Source of the DNA: Trichomonas vaginalis G3 | Lineage: Eukaryota > Parabasalia > Trichomonadida > Trichomonadidae | NCBI RefSeq assembly: GCF_026262505.1 | Contig: NC_067204.1 | Location: 9,767,797-9,831,796 of the forward strand | Direction: 5' to 3' | Length of the DNA: 64,000 nucleotides | Part shown: positions 19,396 through 28,641 of the stretch, piece after piece | Numbering within the stretch: the first letter of the stretch is position 1 | Layout of the letters: each line of letters starts with the position of its first letter | Notes under the pieces: model-generated | Told to the model about the DNA's origin: nothing | Databases searched by the model: none | The model's input: the letters and a program-made list of their open reading frames with translations, nothing else | Position numbers and translations under genes: made by a program

Positions 19396-19427
19396 AAAAG
19401 TGACACTGGATAGTTTGTCCCACACTC
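19396..19427 (-). repeat. MULE right terminal inverted repeat
   Basis: Partner of 18338-18369. It is followed directly by the target-site copy AATTGGTTC (19428-19436). Confidence 0.8.
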
Positions 19428-19965
19428 AATTGGTTCTAGGGTCAACGAATTTATCTGGCTGTGCTTTAATATATTTGAGGAACAAGGAAGGATCTTCTTG
19501 CTTAATTTCGTTATTTGCTCTAATAGCAGACCCATTTGAGTATTTCAAATACCAGCAGAAGCTACCATGCCTATCATATTGTCCATCTACGTTATGAAGG
19601 CTTACATATGGTTTCTTAAATTTGGATTCTATTAATGTATCATTTTCTTTCTCCCATTCTGATGTATCAAATAAAAAAGCTCGATCACCGTGTTTTAAGT
19701 GAAGAGATGATATGATTTCATCCTTAGATGATTTTTGCTTTTTCTTTTTCGAATCATGTGACTGCTTTATTGCTGTAACTTCTGTTGAATCGACCCATTT
19801 GAATTTTGGAAGTCCTTTCTTGCTTGTATAGTAAATAAAATATTTTTCTTTATCTTCTTCCTTTTTTTTCTCAACAATTTGTTCAACTTTGATCGTTTTG
19901 CCGCTTCTAGGAGACTTCCAACTTATTGTGCCTTTGAAATCGCTATCAATTTGGGAAGTTTCCAT
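19426..19965 (-). CDS. Hypothetical charged protein; 3' end altered by MULE insertion
   Basis: 179 residues starting METSQIDSDFKGTISW. Two Lys/Glu-rich segments surround possible beta domains (FIYYTSKKGLPKFKWVD and HGDRAFLFDTSEWEKEND; CWYLKYSNGSAIRANNE), a layout loosely like SH3/chromo-type modules. Function not recognised. The reading frame ends DPRTN-stop, and the stop codon spans the junction of the MULE tip and its target-site copy. On the far side of the element the same frame continues Tyr-Arg-Asn-stop, so the insertion cost only three residues. Head-to-head with the gene at 20022, 56 bp apart. Confidence 0.7.
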   Translation of the reverse strand: METSQIDSDFKGTISWKSPRSGKTIKVEQIVEKKKEEDKEKYFIYYTSKKGLPKFKWVDSTEVTAIKQSHDSKKKKQKSSKDEIISSLHLKHGDRAFLFDTSEWEKENDTLIESKFKKPYVSLHNVDGQYDRHGSFCWYLKYSNGSAIRANNEIKQEDPSLFLKYIKAQPDKFVDPRTN

Positions 19966-20021
19966 TGTTAAAAAAATAAAAGGGGATAAAATTTTTATCC
20001 TGGTACCCTAAAATTTTTGAA

Positions 20022-21362
20022 ATGATCAACACATCCATAACATCATTAGCATTAACCTCGATTTCCAGATCTCCATTCTTTTTTCAGTCAAAATCCGCAC
20101 AGATTCAGTGTTTTTCACTTCATAATTCAAAGTTAACAAGATTTTATAATTCATTTCTCAGATCTGAGCAAATTTCCGCAACACTAACTAAATCATCATT
20201 TCAAAAATTCCTCAACCCACCTCTTCATATCAACTCTGTTCGCGTTTCTCAAAAGATTTTTACAACATTTCAAGATTTTAACGATGATACTAAGATGAAC
20301 ATTGTTTCATGCGTTTTTTCTGATTGTAAGAACGAAGAAGATGGGTATGGAGGTGCAGTTTATTTCAATTCCACTTCCGGAAAAATTACTTTCACAAAAT
20401 GCGGATTTAACAACTGCTACGCAAAGATTAACTCAGGTGCTTTTTATATTTTCTCGAAATCTTACTCAATTAAGTCTACTTGTGTACAAAAATCTTATGC
20501 TGGAGTTAGCGCAATGGCATTCACCATTGAAAGCGAGCATTCAAATAACGATGATCCATCGGGAAAGAATCCTCGATATTTGACTTACAGTACATTTTAT
20601 AATATTGGACCGTCAAATCTCGGAAATGAGCAATCATTATACGTATTTTCAGATACCATGTCCTTTATGGAAAACTGTAATTTTAGCCAATCTAAGCTAA
20701 TTTCAGCAGATGGAACACTAGGTTGCGAAGATATGCTTATCTTGGATATAGAGTATTGTAGCTTTGAAAATAATAGTGGACCTGGACTGATATCCCTATT
20801 TCAGGTCGAAACACAAACAGATATCTCTTTTTGCAACATAATAAATAATGATGCAACAGAAAAAGGTACTTTGGTATCATTTATCGGCTGTACAACACTA
20901 GTTATTAACCATACTGCTCTTTCTGGCAACAAATTTGGAAATTTCATAAATTCAGATGATACAGATAAAATTGTTTTCTTAGATTGCCATTTAGACATTG
21001 CAAAGAAAGAGATCAAACGAAATGCATCAGCTGTATTCTTCAAAGGATGCAATTTCAGAATGGATAAAGTAAATACTCTGCAAATTAGCGCTGCAGACAT
21101 TTCTCAATGCTACTACATGCTGAGGACACAAACGTTCTCCCCGTCTATGCCATTCTCGCCAACTGCTTCTCTTCCTCCGCCTTCAAGATCTCTTTCGCCG
21201 TCGGCGCCTTTCACACCATCAAGAGAGTGGTATCCGAAATCGTTGTCGATCCAGAAATATGTCCTATTAGTGTTGATTATCATATCTTTACCTGCAATTT
21301 TGATTTTTGCAAAATTAACTACAAAAGGATTTGGAAGAAAGCCAATAGCTGCTCTCAAATAA
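20022..21362 (+). CDS. Pmp-like right-handed beta-helix membrane protein
   Basis: 446 residues. The repeated short-strand pattern with motifs GGAVYF, FNNC and FENN is that of parallel beta-helix (pectin-lyase-like) proteins, the GG[AILV]x / FxxN style of trichomonad polymorphic membrane proteins. A Pro/Ser-rich stalk (about 375-405) leads to a single membrane helix (about 414-436, VLLVLIIISLPAILIF) and a short basic cytoplasmic tail. No clear N-terminal signal peptide is seen from this ATG, so the annotated start may miss some sequence. Likely surface protein, possibly in adhesion. Shares its family with the fragment at 34023-35069. Confidence 0.75.
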   Translation: MINTSITSLALTSISRSPFFFQSKSAQIQCFSLHNSKLTRFYNSFLRSEQISATLTKSSFQKFLNPPLHINSVRVSQKIFTTFQDFNDDTKMNIVSCVFSDCKNEEDGYGGAVYFNSTSGKITFTKCGFNNCYAKINSGAFYIFSKSYSIKSTCVQKSYAGVSAMAFTIESEHSNNDDPSGKNPRYLTYSTFYNIGPSNLGNEQSLYVFSDTMSFMENCNFSQSKLISADGTLGCEDMLILDIEYCSFENNSGPGLISLFQVETQTDISFCNIINNDATEKGTLVSFIGCTTLVINHTALSGNKFGNFINSDDTDKIVFLDCHLDIAKKEIKRNASAVFFKGCNFRMDKVNTLQISAADISQCYYMLRTQTFSPSMPFSPTASLPPPSRSLSPSAPFTPSREWYPKSLSIQKYVLLVLIIISLPAILIFAKLTTKGFGRKPIAALK

Positions 21363-21809
21363 AACATGTTATTAATAGAGTTTTTTTGATAATATAATTA
21401 TTTTTTTTTCAAAAAATTTAATGTTTGATGATAATGAAACATTAATAATCAGAATTCATCACATATACTTCTCAGAACAAATGACGATAAAATTTTGGAA
21501 AAAATTCAGAGAGTTTGAATGAGCTCATATCTTAGAATGAATATATATATATTAATTTTGCCAAAGGTGGATACGCTTGCCCGAAGGGCAAACGTAGCCA
21601 TCTGAGGCTCGAATTTAAATTTGATCAAATATGATTTTTTGCCCTATTGGAAGGTAGTAAATTTATATTCAATCTTTGCATTTCACATGTTTGACACTAA
21701 ACCTTTTTAATCCTGATGAATGTCATAAATAACTTATTTGATTAATAATTATGACAAATTTAAAAATTTTCATTGAAGAGACCAAAAGTGACAACTTTAT
21801 CAAGATTTA
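21363..21809. other. Gene-free spacer
   Basis: AT-rich with one GC-rich hairpin TTGCCC-GAA-GGGCAA near 21578-21592. The AAAAGTGACAACTT motif is at 21784-21797, 12 bases before the next ATG. No RNA gene recognised. Confidence 0.4.
21784..21797 (+). promoter_or_regulatory. Candidate initiator motif AAAAGTGACAACTT
   Basis: Immediately upstream of the ankyrin gene at 21810; one of the recurrent copies. Confidence 0.45.
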
Positions 21810-23336
21810 ATGTCTGATCAATACAATGATCAAAGCAAATACATTGAATTGAGAAACATACACAAATATTACATTGATATATATATTGCGTTGTATCAGC
21901 TGAAAACGGAAAAAGAAGAAGAATTAAATGAGATTTACAAAATGATTAAAACAAACTTGATTGATTCAAAGAAACGTCTTCCAGAAAACATTATAAAAGA
22001 TATCATGCGTATCATTCTGTATAATAACCGCTATACAAAGTCATACTTAGCTCTTGTGAAACACATATGTGATGATTATCATATAACAGAAGTCCCCAAT
22101 ATTCCACAAATTGATGAATATCTTTTTTATAAAGAATATGGAATTAAATTAGGAAAGTCTAAAGATTTCAATGAACTAAATATAGGAAATCCAAACATTC
22201 TTCAAGAAAATACTATTAACGCAATTATGAATGATGACATAGAAAAACTCATCATATTAGCTGGAATGGATAAATTTAATGGAGGTCAAATACTTCAAAG
22301 TAAATTTTATCCATATATTTATGGTTTATTTAGTCAACAAGGATTTTCATTACTTGAATTATGCTGTTATTATGGAGCAGTTAATTGTTTCAAGTTTTTA
22401 AGAACGAAATTTCATTTACACATAACATACGCATGTCTACAATTTTCATTTTTAGGAGGAAATCAAGAGATCATGAGCGAATGCTTGAAACGTCTAAAAC
22501 CATATGAAGGATGCATGGAATATGCAATTATTTCACACAACATTGATTTTGTTACATTCTTGATGAATGAACACAAAATAAAGATCGATTTAGAAAAATG
22601 TGGAGTTTACAATAATCTTGATCCATTTTTAGTTTATTCTGATCAAACTAATAATATTGATGAATGTTTTATTGCTTCAGCGCTGTTTGATATTCCATCC
22701 CTTTGCGAATATTTCCTATCGCATGGTGCAAATATCAATGCAACAAATGAACTTGATAAAACAGCTCTTCATATTGCTGCACGTTATAATAATACAGAGA
22801 CAATCAAGGTGCTTCTCTCACATGGTGCAAATATCAATGAAAAAGGAGAAAATGGAGAAACAGCTCTTCATATTGCAGCACGTTATAATCATACAGAGAC
22901 AATCAAGGTTCTTCACGCATATGGTGCAAATATCAATGAAAAAAATTATGATGAAAGAACAGCTATTTATTATGCAACATATTACTGTAAAAAAGAAGCA
23001 ACTGAACTTCTTCTTTCATATGGTGCAAATATTAATGAAAAAGATAAACATGGAAGAACAGTCCTTCACATAGCAGTATATCATTATAATGAGGAAGCAA
23101 TCAAATTTCTTATATCGTATGGGGCTAACGTCAATGAGAAAGATAATGAAGGGAAAACAGCTCTTCATCTGGCATTTATTAATAGTTGTATTAAATCAGT
23201 TGAGCTTCTTATTTCAAACGGTGCTAATATCAATGAGAAAGATAATGAAGGGAAAACATCTATGGATCGAGCAATTGATCCTCATTTTAAATACAACGCC
23301 GAACGCCTTCTTTCACATATGATGACGAATTTTTAA
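21810..23336 (+). CDS. DUF3447-type ankyrin repeat protein, intact
   Basis: 508 residues, MSDQYNDQSKYIELRNIHKYY onward. The DUF3447-type N-terminal region covers about 1-305 (NNRYTKSYLALVKHI, LLELCCYYGAVNCFK, ISHNIDFVTFLMNE), and six to seven ankyrin repeats cover about 306-505. No signal peptide or membrane helix, so cytoplasmic. It is the best-preserved short member in the window and anchors the start-codon choice for the damaged paralogues. The promoter-like motif is 12 bases upstream. Confidence 0.85.
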   Translation: MSDQYNDQSKYIELRNIHKYYIDIYIALYQLKTEKEEELNEIYKMIKTNLIDSKKRLPENIIKDIMRIILYNNRYTKSYLALVKHICDDYHITEVPNIPQIDEYLFYKEYGIKLGKSKDFNELNIGNPNILQENTINAIMNDDIEKLIILAGMDKFNGGQILQSKFYPYIYGLFSQQGFSLLELCCYYGAVNCFKFLRTKFHLHITYACLQFSFLGGNQEIMSECLKRLKPYEGCMEYAIISHNIDFVTFLMNEHKIKIDLEKCGVYNNLDPFLVYSDQTNNIDECFIASALFDIPSLCEYFLSHGANINATNELDKTALHIAARYNNTETIKVLLSHGANINEKGENGETALHIAARYNHTETIKVLHAYGANINEKNYDERTAIYYATYYCKKEATELLLSYGANINEKDKHGRTVLHIAVYHYNEEAIKFLISYGANVNEKDNEGKTALHLAFINSCIKSVELLISNGANINEKDNEGKTSMDRAIDPHFKYNAERLLSHMMTNF

Positions 23337-23799
23337 TGAATTTAATTATGCATTTACCACTTTCTGAATATATATCAATTTTTTATTGATATTTCCAAAC
23401 TTTATATCTCAAATTTATAAAGTAAAAAGTTATTATAATTCATCTCCTAGTAGCTCATATGGCTGTTATACTTTTTTGTTATTAAAATAAAGATATGTAA
23501 ATAGTTGTGACACTTTTTTCGGGCTTATAAATAAGCCCAAAAAAATATCAAGCAACTATTAAAATATATATATTCACTTTTTAAATACGTCCCTCCTCTC
23601 AAAAAGTAACTAATATATTTTGAATATAATGAGAGCATGTCAGAAAGCGGTAATTGCTCCCTTAATAAATGTCAAATATTTATGATAAATGTGTAAAACT
23701 TTCAAATAGCATACTATATAAAAATTAACTTAATGGCTTTTAAAATGCATATAGGATATAATAGCCAAGCAAACTTTTAATTGATCAATAACAATAATC
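23337..23799. other. Gene-free spacer
   Basis: AT-rich. It includes GTGACACTTTTTT at about 23507-23519 and a short inverted repeat GGGCTTATAAATAAGCCC at 23521-23538, which could be a weak hairpin. No gene seen. Confidence 0.4.
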
Positions 23800-24282
23800 A
23801 TGAAAGCAATAATGATAAAGAGAAATTGTAAAGATGATCTTCTCAAAATTTGTGTTCAACTTCTCGATTATGCTATAGTTGATCCAAATCCATATATAAA
23901 AATTGAAGCAAACCAATAAGATTTGTTCACTGGTATCATTTACGCCATCAAATCTTGTATAGAAAACGTAAAAGATTTGAATGCATCTCTATTCTTTACA
24001 TTGTTCTAAGATTTCAAGCTCATGAGGAAGTTTTTGGACGCTATTACAAAATCATTCGAGTGCCAGCTGCTTACTCTCACCACTGTTGCAACTCAATGCT
24101 TTAACTTATATATCCAAGCATCCCAGGCCGAACCTGACCTCAAAGAGAATGCAAAGATTGAAGAATTTATTTCTGCTTTTAATAGAATGATGGAAAAAGT
24201 TGTAAATCCACTCATTACAGCCGATAGAAGTAACAGATCAAAATTCAGATCAATAACGCATTATTCAAGATCAGTAAAATAA
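23800..24282 (+). pseudogene. Helical protein gene with two in-frame stops
   Basis: One continuous frame from ATG 23800 to the stop at 24280-24282 (160 codons), interrupted by TAA after IKIEANQ (23920-23922) and TAA after LFFTLF (24007-24009). Both precede Asp and fit former Gln or Glu codons. Text on both sides is convincing protein: DDLLKICVQLLDYAIVDPNP, IIYAIKSCIENVKDLNASLF, FLDAITKSFECQLLTLTTVA. The protein is all-helical; family not recognised. A young host pseudogene. Confidence 0.55.
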
Positions 24283-24752
24283 ATGTAATGTGAATTTACA
24301 TAGTAAATATGTAATATTATCTTTTTTAGCATGCTTATTATATAGGAAAATATATCAATTAAGGTTTTATTCAATGAAACTAAATCAAATTAAGTCAATC
24401 AACGTTACTTGTTTTACTTACCCTTCATTTTCCCTGGAAAATCGTCACTTTTTTCCCCACCTTCTAAAAAGGCTTCTGTATCTTGACACATATAGACATT
24501 TTAAACGCCTTTTAAAAGAGGATATGATAGAATGGATGTTGAAATTTTTGATTTTTATAATATAACATTTTTATGATATAAAGAGTGTAATTATGATAAA
24601 ATTTATACTCAAAATCAAAAATTCACTAGCAAACAATACAGTTTTGACACTATTTCACTCTTATTAATTTGTCATTACAATATATTTATGCAATTAACCC
24701 TCAGGTATATGTTTATACGCATTAGATTTTTTAAAAAAATAGTTATATTTGC
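24283..24752. other. Gene-free spacer
   Basis: AT-rich; short open frames here have no protein-like composition. Nothing supported. Confidence 0.4.
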
Positions 24753-24985
24753 TTATATTCTTAATAATTCATGCTTAGAGCTTACAATGGAAGACATTTC
24801 TCTCCACTGCCAATCAAAAATATTTTGTTGGTGTAATACTATCCAAATTGAATCTCTTCCTAAACATTTATGCAATTTTGGAAGACTGTATCCAGTGAAT
24901 TCATGTGCAACTTCACGAGGATGAATAGAATAAAGGTCATCACATCTAACAAACTCAAGTGCAAAAAATGGACAAAAACGATTAT
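24753..24985 (-). pseudogene. Gene fragment (C-terminal), unknown family
   Basis: The minus strand reads about 75 codons of plausible protein without ATG: LEFVRCDDLYSIHPREVAHE, FTGYSLPKLHKCLGRDSIWI, QQNIFDWQWREMSSIVSSKH, ending LLRI-stop at 24753-24755. No open start upstream; an in-frame TAG bounds it. It lies just downstream of the ankyrin gene. Probably the tail of a lost gene. Confidence 0.4.
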
Positions 24986-25105
24986 TATACTATCAATCCA
25001 ACAATCTCCTTCGAAAATACCAGAAAACAAATGGATATCTTATGTAAGAACATTATTTTTTTCGCACCATGTGAAATAAGAAATTCTGTAGTTTCGTTAC
25101 TATTA

Positions 25106-26770
25106 TTAATACTTAAGTATTGCAAAATTAAGAGTGGTTTGTCCATTATTAGTTTTTTCATTGATATTCGCACCATGTGAAATAAGAAATTCTGCAGTTT
25201 CATTTCTATTGTTTTCTACTGCAACATGAAGTGCAGTTTTTCCAAATTTATCTTTTTCATTGATATTTGCACCATGTGAAATAAGAAGTTCGGCAGTTTC
25301 TTTACTATTGTTTATTGCTGCAATATGAAGTGCAGTTCTTCCAAATATATCTTTTTCATTGATATTCGCACCATGTGAAATAAGAACTTCTGCAGTTTCT
25401 TTTCTACTATTTGCTGCTGCCATATGAAGTGCGGTTCTTCCAAATTTATCTTTTTCATTGATATTCGCACCATGTGAAATAAGAACTGCTGCAGTTTCTT
25501 GACTATTTTTAAGTATTGCAATCTGAAGAGCGGTTCTTCCATATTCACCTTTTTCATTGATATTTGCACCATGTGAAATAAGAAATTCTGCTGTTTCATT
25601 TCTATTGTTTTCTACTGCAACATGAAGTGCAGTTTTTCCAAATTTATCTTTTTCATTGATATTTGCACCATGTGAAATAAGAAGTTCGGCAGTTTCTTTA
25701 CTATTGTTTATTGCTGCAATATGAAGTGCAGTTCTTCCAAATATATCTTTTTCATTGATATTCGCACCATGTGAAATAAGAAATTCTGCAGTTTCTTTTA
25801 TATTAGTAAGCATTGCGATATGAAGTGCGGTTCTTCCACCTACATCTTTTTCATTGATATTTGCACCATGTGAAAGGAAGTATTCCAAAAGGGATGGAGT
25901 ATCAAATATTGCTGAATAAACGAAACATTTGTTTATATCATTAGTTTGATCGAAATAAATTAAAAAGGATTCAAGATTATTATAAAACCTACAATAATCT
26001 AAGTCGATCTCTAAATTGTACTCATTCATCAAGAATGTAACAAAATCAACGTTGTGTGAAATAATTGCATAACCCATGCATTCTTCATTTGGTTTTTGAA
26101 ATTTCAAACATTCACTCATGATCTCGGGATTTCCGCCTAAAAATGATAATGCTAGACATGTTTGAGTTATTTCTGATTTAAATTTTGTTCTTAATAACTT
26201 GAAACAATCAACTGCTCCATGGTAACAACATAATTCAAGTAATGAATATTCATTATAAGAGTCTGGATATAAATCGCTTTTAAGTGTTTGGTCTTTATTA
26301 AATCCTTCTTGTTCAGTGAATGCGATGAATGTTTCTATGTCATTATACATAATTGCTCTGTAAATTGTATTTTCTGTATGAATGTCCAGATTTGTTGAGC
26401 TAAATTGTTCAAAATTAGCTGATTTGTCTAATTGAATTCCATATTCTTTATAAAACAGGAAGCCTGGAAAAGTTTCAACACTGCTGACCTCTGTGATATG
26501 GTAATCATCAGATATGAGTTTGGCAAGAAATAAATATGACTTTGTATAGCGATTATTAAACGGGATGATAACTAAAATGTCTTTAATAACATTTGTGCAG
26601 AGATATTTCTTTGAATCAATCAAATCTGTTTTGATCATTTTGTAAATCGACTTTAATTCTCCTTCGTTTTCCGTTTTTAGCTGATACAATGCAAGATACG
26701 AATCTATATAGTATTTGCAACTGCCTCGCAGTTTGTTATATTTGCTTGGATGAACGTCTTGCTCAGACAT
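25106..26770 (-). CDS. DUF3447-type ankyrin repeat protein
   Basis: 554 residues, MSEQDVHPSKYNKLRGSCKYY onward. DUF3447-type region about 1-300, then about 7.5 ankyrin repeats. A block of two repeats (KDIFGRTALHIAAINNSKET... and KDKFGKTALHVAVENNRNET...) occurs twice, 132 residues (396 bp) apart and nearly identical in DNA, showing recent repeat turnover. The end is abrupt: after NFAILKY-stop, the neighbouring frame still encodes part of another repeat (INNSNETTEFLISHGA, to about 25060), so a small indel has shortened the protein by roughly one repeat. Cytoplasmic protein-binding role assumed. Confidence 0.85.
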   Translation of the reverse strand: MSEQDVHPSKYNKLRGSCKYYIDSYLALYQLKTENEGELKSIYKMIKTDLIDSKKYLCTNVIKDILVIIPFNNRYTKSYLFLAKLISDDYHITEVSSVETFPGFLFYKEYGIQLDKSANFEQFSSTNLDIHTENTIYRAIMYNDIETFIAFTEQEGFNKDQTLKSDLYPDSYNEYSLLELCCYHGAVDCFKLLRTKFKSEITQTCLALSFLGGNPEIMSECLKFQKPNEECMGYAIISHNVDFVTFLMNEYNLEIDLDYCRFYNNLESFLIYFDQTNDINKCFVYSAIFDTPSLLEYFLSHGANINEKDVGGRTALHIAMLTNIKETAEFLISHGANINEKDIFGRTALHIAAINNSKETAELLISHGANINEKDKFGKTALHVAVENNRNETAEFLISHGANINEKGEYGRTALQIAILKNSQETAAVLISHGANINEKDKFGRTALHMAAANSRKETAEVLISHGANINEKDIFGRTALHIAAINNSKETAELLISHGANINEKDKFGKTALHVAVENNRNETAEFLISHGANINEKTNNGQTTLNFAILKY

Positions 26771-26849
26771 TAATAATTTTTCTAAAGATATATTTGCATT
26801 TTACCATATATTTTACCTCTTAAATTCATTAGAAGAAAAAAATACTAAG

Positions 26850-27002
26850 TTATTCATGTAGAAAACAATGATCGTGATAATTTTGTTCAGCTGATTTCAA
26901 GAAATGAAATGCATCTTTTGCATCTTTCGTTGTATCGAACTCTATAAATGTAAATTTCTTTCTTGTTGAGATCCTGCGAACGAAACCGTGCGGAGCAGCT
27001 AG
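26850..27002 (-). pseudogene. RRM (RNA recognition motif) fragment
   Basis: A 50-codon minus-strand frame bounded by stops, without ATG: APHGFVRRISTRKKFTFIEF, then DTTKDAKDAFHFLKSAEQNY and CFLHE-stop. The KKFTFIEF segment matches RNP1 (KGFAFVEF) and DAKDAFHFL the following alpha-2 helix of an RRM, so this is the second half of an RRM. The first half is absent upstream. The rest of the 26771-27126 gap shows nothing. Confidence 0.55.
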
Positions 27003-27126
27003 TTAATATAATTATTTACAAATTGTGCATAAAAGCATATGAATTATTCAAATAATAACAAAGTATCTCAAACATATGATAACTGGAGAAATGAAATCCA
27101 AGGTGATATGAAATCAAAAAATTTCA

Positions 27127-28527
27127 ATGAGTGAAGAAGAAAAAGATGAGCAATATGACGAACAATCTAATGAGGAAGTTGAACAAGTGAATACTGTCGA
27201 ATCAGATAACAAGGCATCTTCTAAACCAGTTATTAAAACAATTCCGAAATTTAAAATTGCATTATTCGCATTTTTAATAGCCGAATTCATATTGAAATTC
27301 TATGTAAATGCCTCAGAAGTCAAAAATATTACAAGATATATCGAAAATAAGATTTATTCCGGAAATATGAATCAAATGCACGTACAAAGAGATCGAATCA
27401 AAGCTGATATGCGACAAGATTTTCTTTTACTAGTTGCAAACATATGTATTTTGCAATTTTCTTACATCATTTATCCATATACACAAACAGATATCATTAA
27501 TATGGTTATTTTAATACTCGCACGTTATGGAACGACAATATTTCCATTACAAAGATTCCTTATTCATACTCTTCGCTTGAGATATTCTGATGTTACATGG
27601 TTTTCTGATGATATCAGTCATTTCCCACCAAGATCAGTACTTTTCTATTTGATTTACCATGGCGTTATCTACATATTCGAAGCAATCTTGTTTGTTCTCA
27701 CAAAATTATTGACAAGAAGAAATTCCAGAAAAATTGATGGAGAAAATCCAGAAAATCGATCAACAATCGTCAAATTTTCTGCTGCTAAATATTTCTGGCT
27801 GATTCATTGGATTATCGTTTCTGGAATATTATATTTCCTATTTTGTGGACTTCCAAGAATGGTACCCGACTATTATGCTGACAGACATTATCTAGAGAAA
27901 TATTCCGAAAAGAATATCATGAGACAAATAAGAAAAATCTCAAGAACTTGTAATTTTCCATTACAATACATTTCGATTACTTCTGACAAATTAGAGGAAG
28001 GAAATATTATTACTGTCGGAGGCAGAATGAAAAGAATCGTATTCGATGGAAATTTCATGAGAAATTTGGATAATGAATCAATTATCACTTATGTTGCTTA
28101 TGAAATGGGTAAATGGTATATTGACAGGCATATATTTTACTTCCTGCAGCTACTTATCCCTTATTTGATAATTTCAATTTTATTCCAAATATTTGCAACA
28201 AAAGGGCTCTCAGAATTCGGATTTAAAGAAGAAATACCATCATCTGTTGTTATAATGTTCACAATAATAGTTAGTGACTCTCTATTTTACTTTTGGTCGC
28301 CAGTAACTTCGGAATCTTACAGACAACCAACTTACATGCAAGACTGCTTTGTTTCAAGCTTCCAGTTACCAGCTTCAAGGATAATAGAGCGTAAAGAAAC
28401 CCCTAAATACGTCAGCAGCCCAATTTATGAAAAATTCCATTCAATTGAACCTTCAAAAGAGGAGAGATTGGAACAACTGCCTCATTGCAAGAAGATACTA
28501 TGGCCAAAGGTTACTGTCAATATATAA
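27127..28527 (+). CDS. Ste24-like (M48 CAAX protease family) membrane protein lacking HExxH
   Basis: 466 residues: an acidic N-terminus (about 1-38), then several membrane spans (about 46-62, 98-115, 122-140, 177-196, 224-245, 338-358, 375-395). Family landmarks include CNFPLQYISITSDK, then an N.....GG.MKRIVFDGNFM stretch (Ste24 has NAY..G....KRIVL.DTL), and a helix where HExxH should be. Here, at about 321-327, it reads YVAYEMGKWYIDRH, so both zinc-ligand His are replaced (Tyr and Lys), although the neighbouring W and H are kept. Ste24 removes the AAX tripeptide from prenylated proteins in the ER. This member looks like a pseudoprotease. Confident on family, inference on inactivity. Confidence 0.75.
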   Translation: MSEEEKDEQYDEQSNEEVEQVNTVESDNKASSKPVIKTIPKFKIALFAFLIAEFILKFYVNASEVKNITRYIENKIYSGNMNQMHVQRDRIKADMRQDFLLLVANICILQFSYIIYPYTQTDIINMVILILARYGTTIFPLQRFLIHTLRLRYSDVTWFSDDISHFPPRSVLFYLIYHGVIYIFEAILFVLTKLLTRRNSRKIDGENPENRSTIVKFSAAKYFWLIHWIIVSGILYFLFCGLPRMVPDYYADRHYLEKYSEKNIMRQIRKISRTCNFPLQYISITSDKLEEGNIITVGGRMKRIVFDGNFMRNLDNESIITYVAYEMGKWYIDRHIFYFLQLLIPYLIISILFQIFATKGLSEFGFKEEIPSSVVIMFTIIVSDSLFYFWSPVTSESYRQPTYMQDCFVSSFQLPASRIIERKETPKYVSSPIYEKFHSIEPSKEERLEQLPHCKKILWPKVTVNI

Positions 28528-28641
28528 TTGTGTGTTATTTTTATTGTTTTTTAAATAGTAAAATATAATTTTTATTTATTTATTATAGGAACTCAACTTA
28601 TCTCTTATTTTTACACATTTACCAAACATTAGTTCTAATTA

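Larger units (their letters stand above)
18338..19427. mobile_element. Non-autonomous Mutator-like (MULE) DNA transposon, 1.09 kb
   Basis: Bounded by 32-bp terminal inverted repeats (18338-18369 and 19396-19427, three mismatches near the tips; they begin GAG and share GGGACAAACTATCCAGTG). It is flanked by an exact 9-bp direct repeat AATTGGTTC (18329-18337 and 19428-19436). A 9-bp target duplication is the mark of Mutator-like elements, which are known in trichomonads. No transposase: the interior is AT-rich with four 121-bp tandem repeats, so it depends on a transposase elsewhere. It is inserted in the last codons of the minus-strand gene to its right. Other families with long target duplications are less likely. 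Confidence 0.8.

Noticed and set aside
23800-24282. Reassigned genetic code (TAA as Gln)
   Set aside because: Intact genes in the window end at TAA and do not use it internally; only relics contain it, so decay is simpler.
24290-24565. 91-codon frame MNLHSKYVILSFLACLLY
   Set aside because: AT-driven hydrophobic composition without domain or context.
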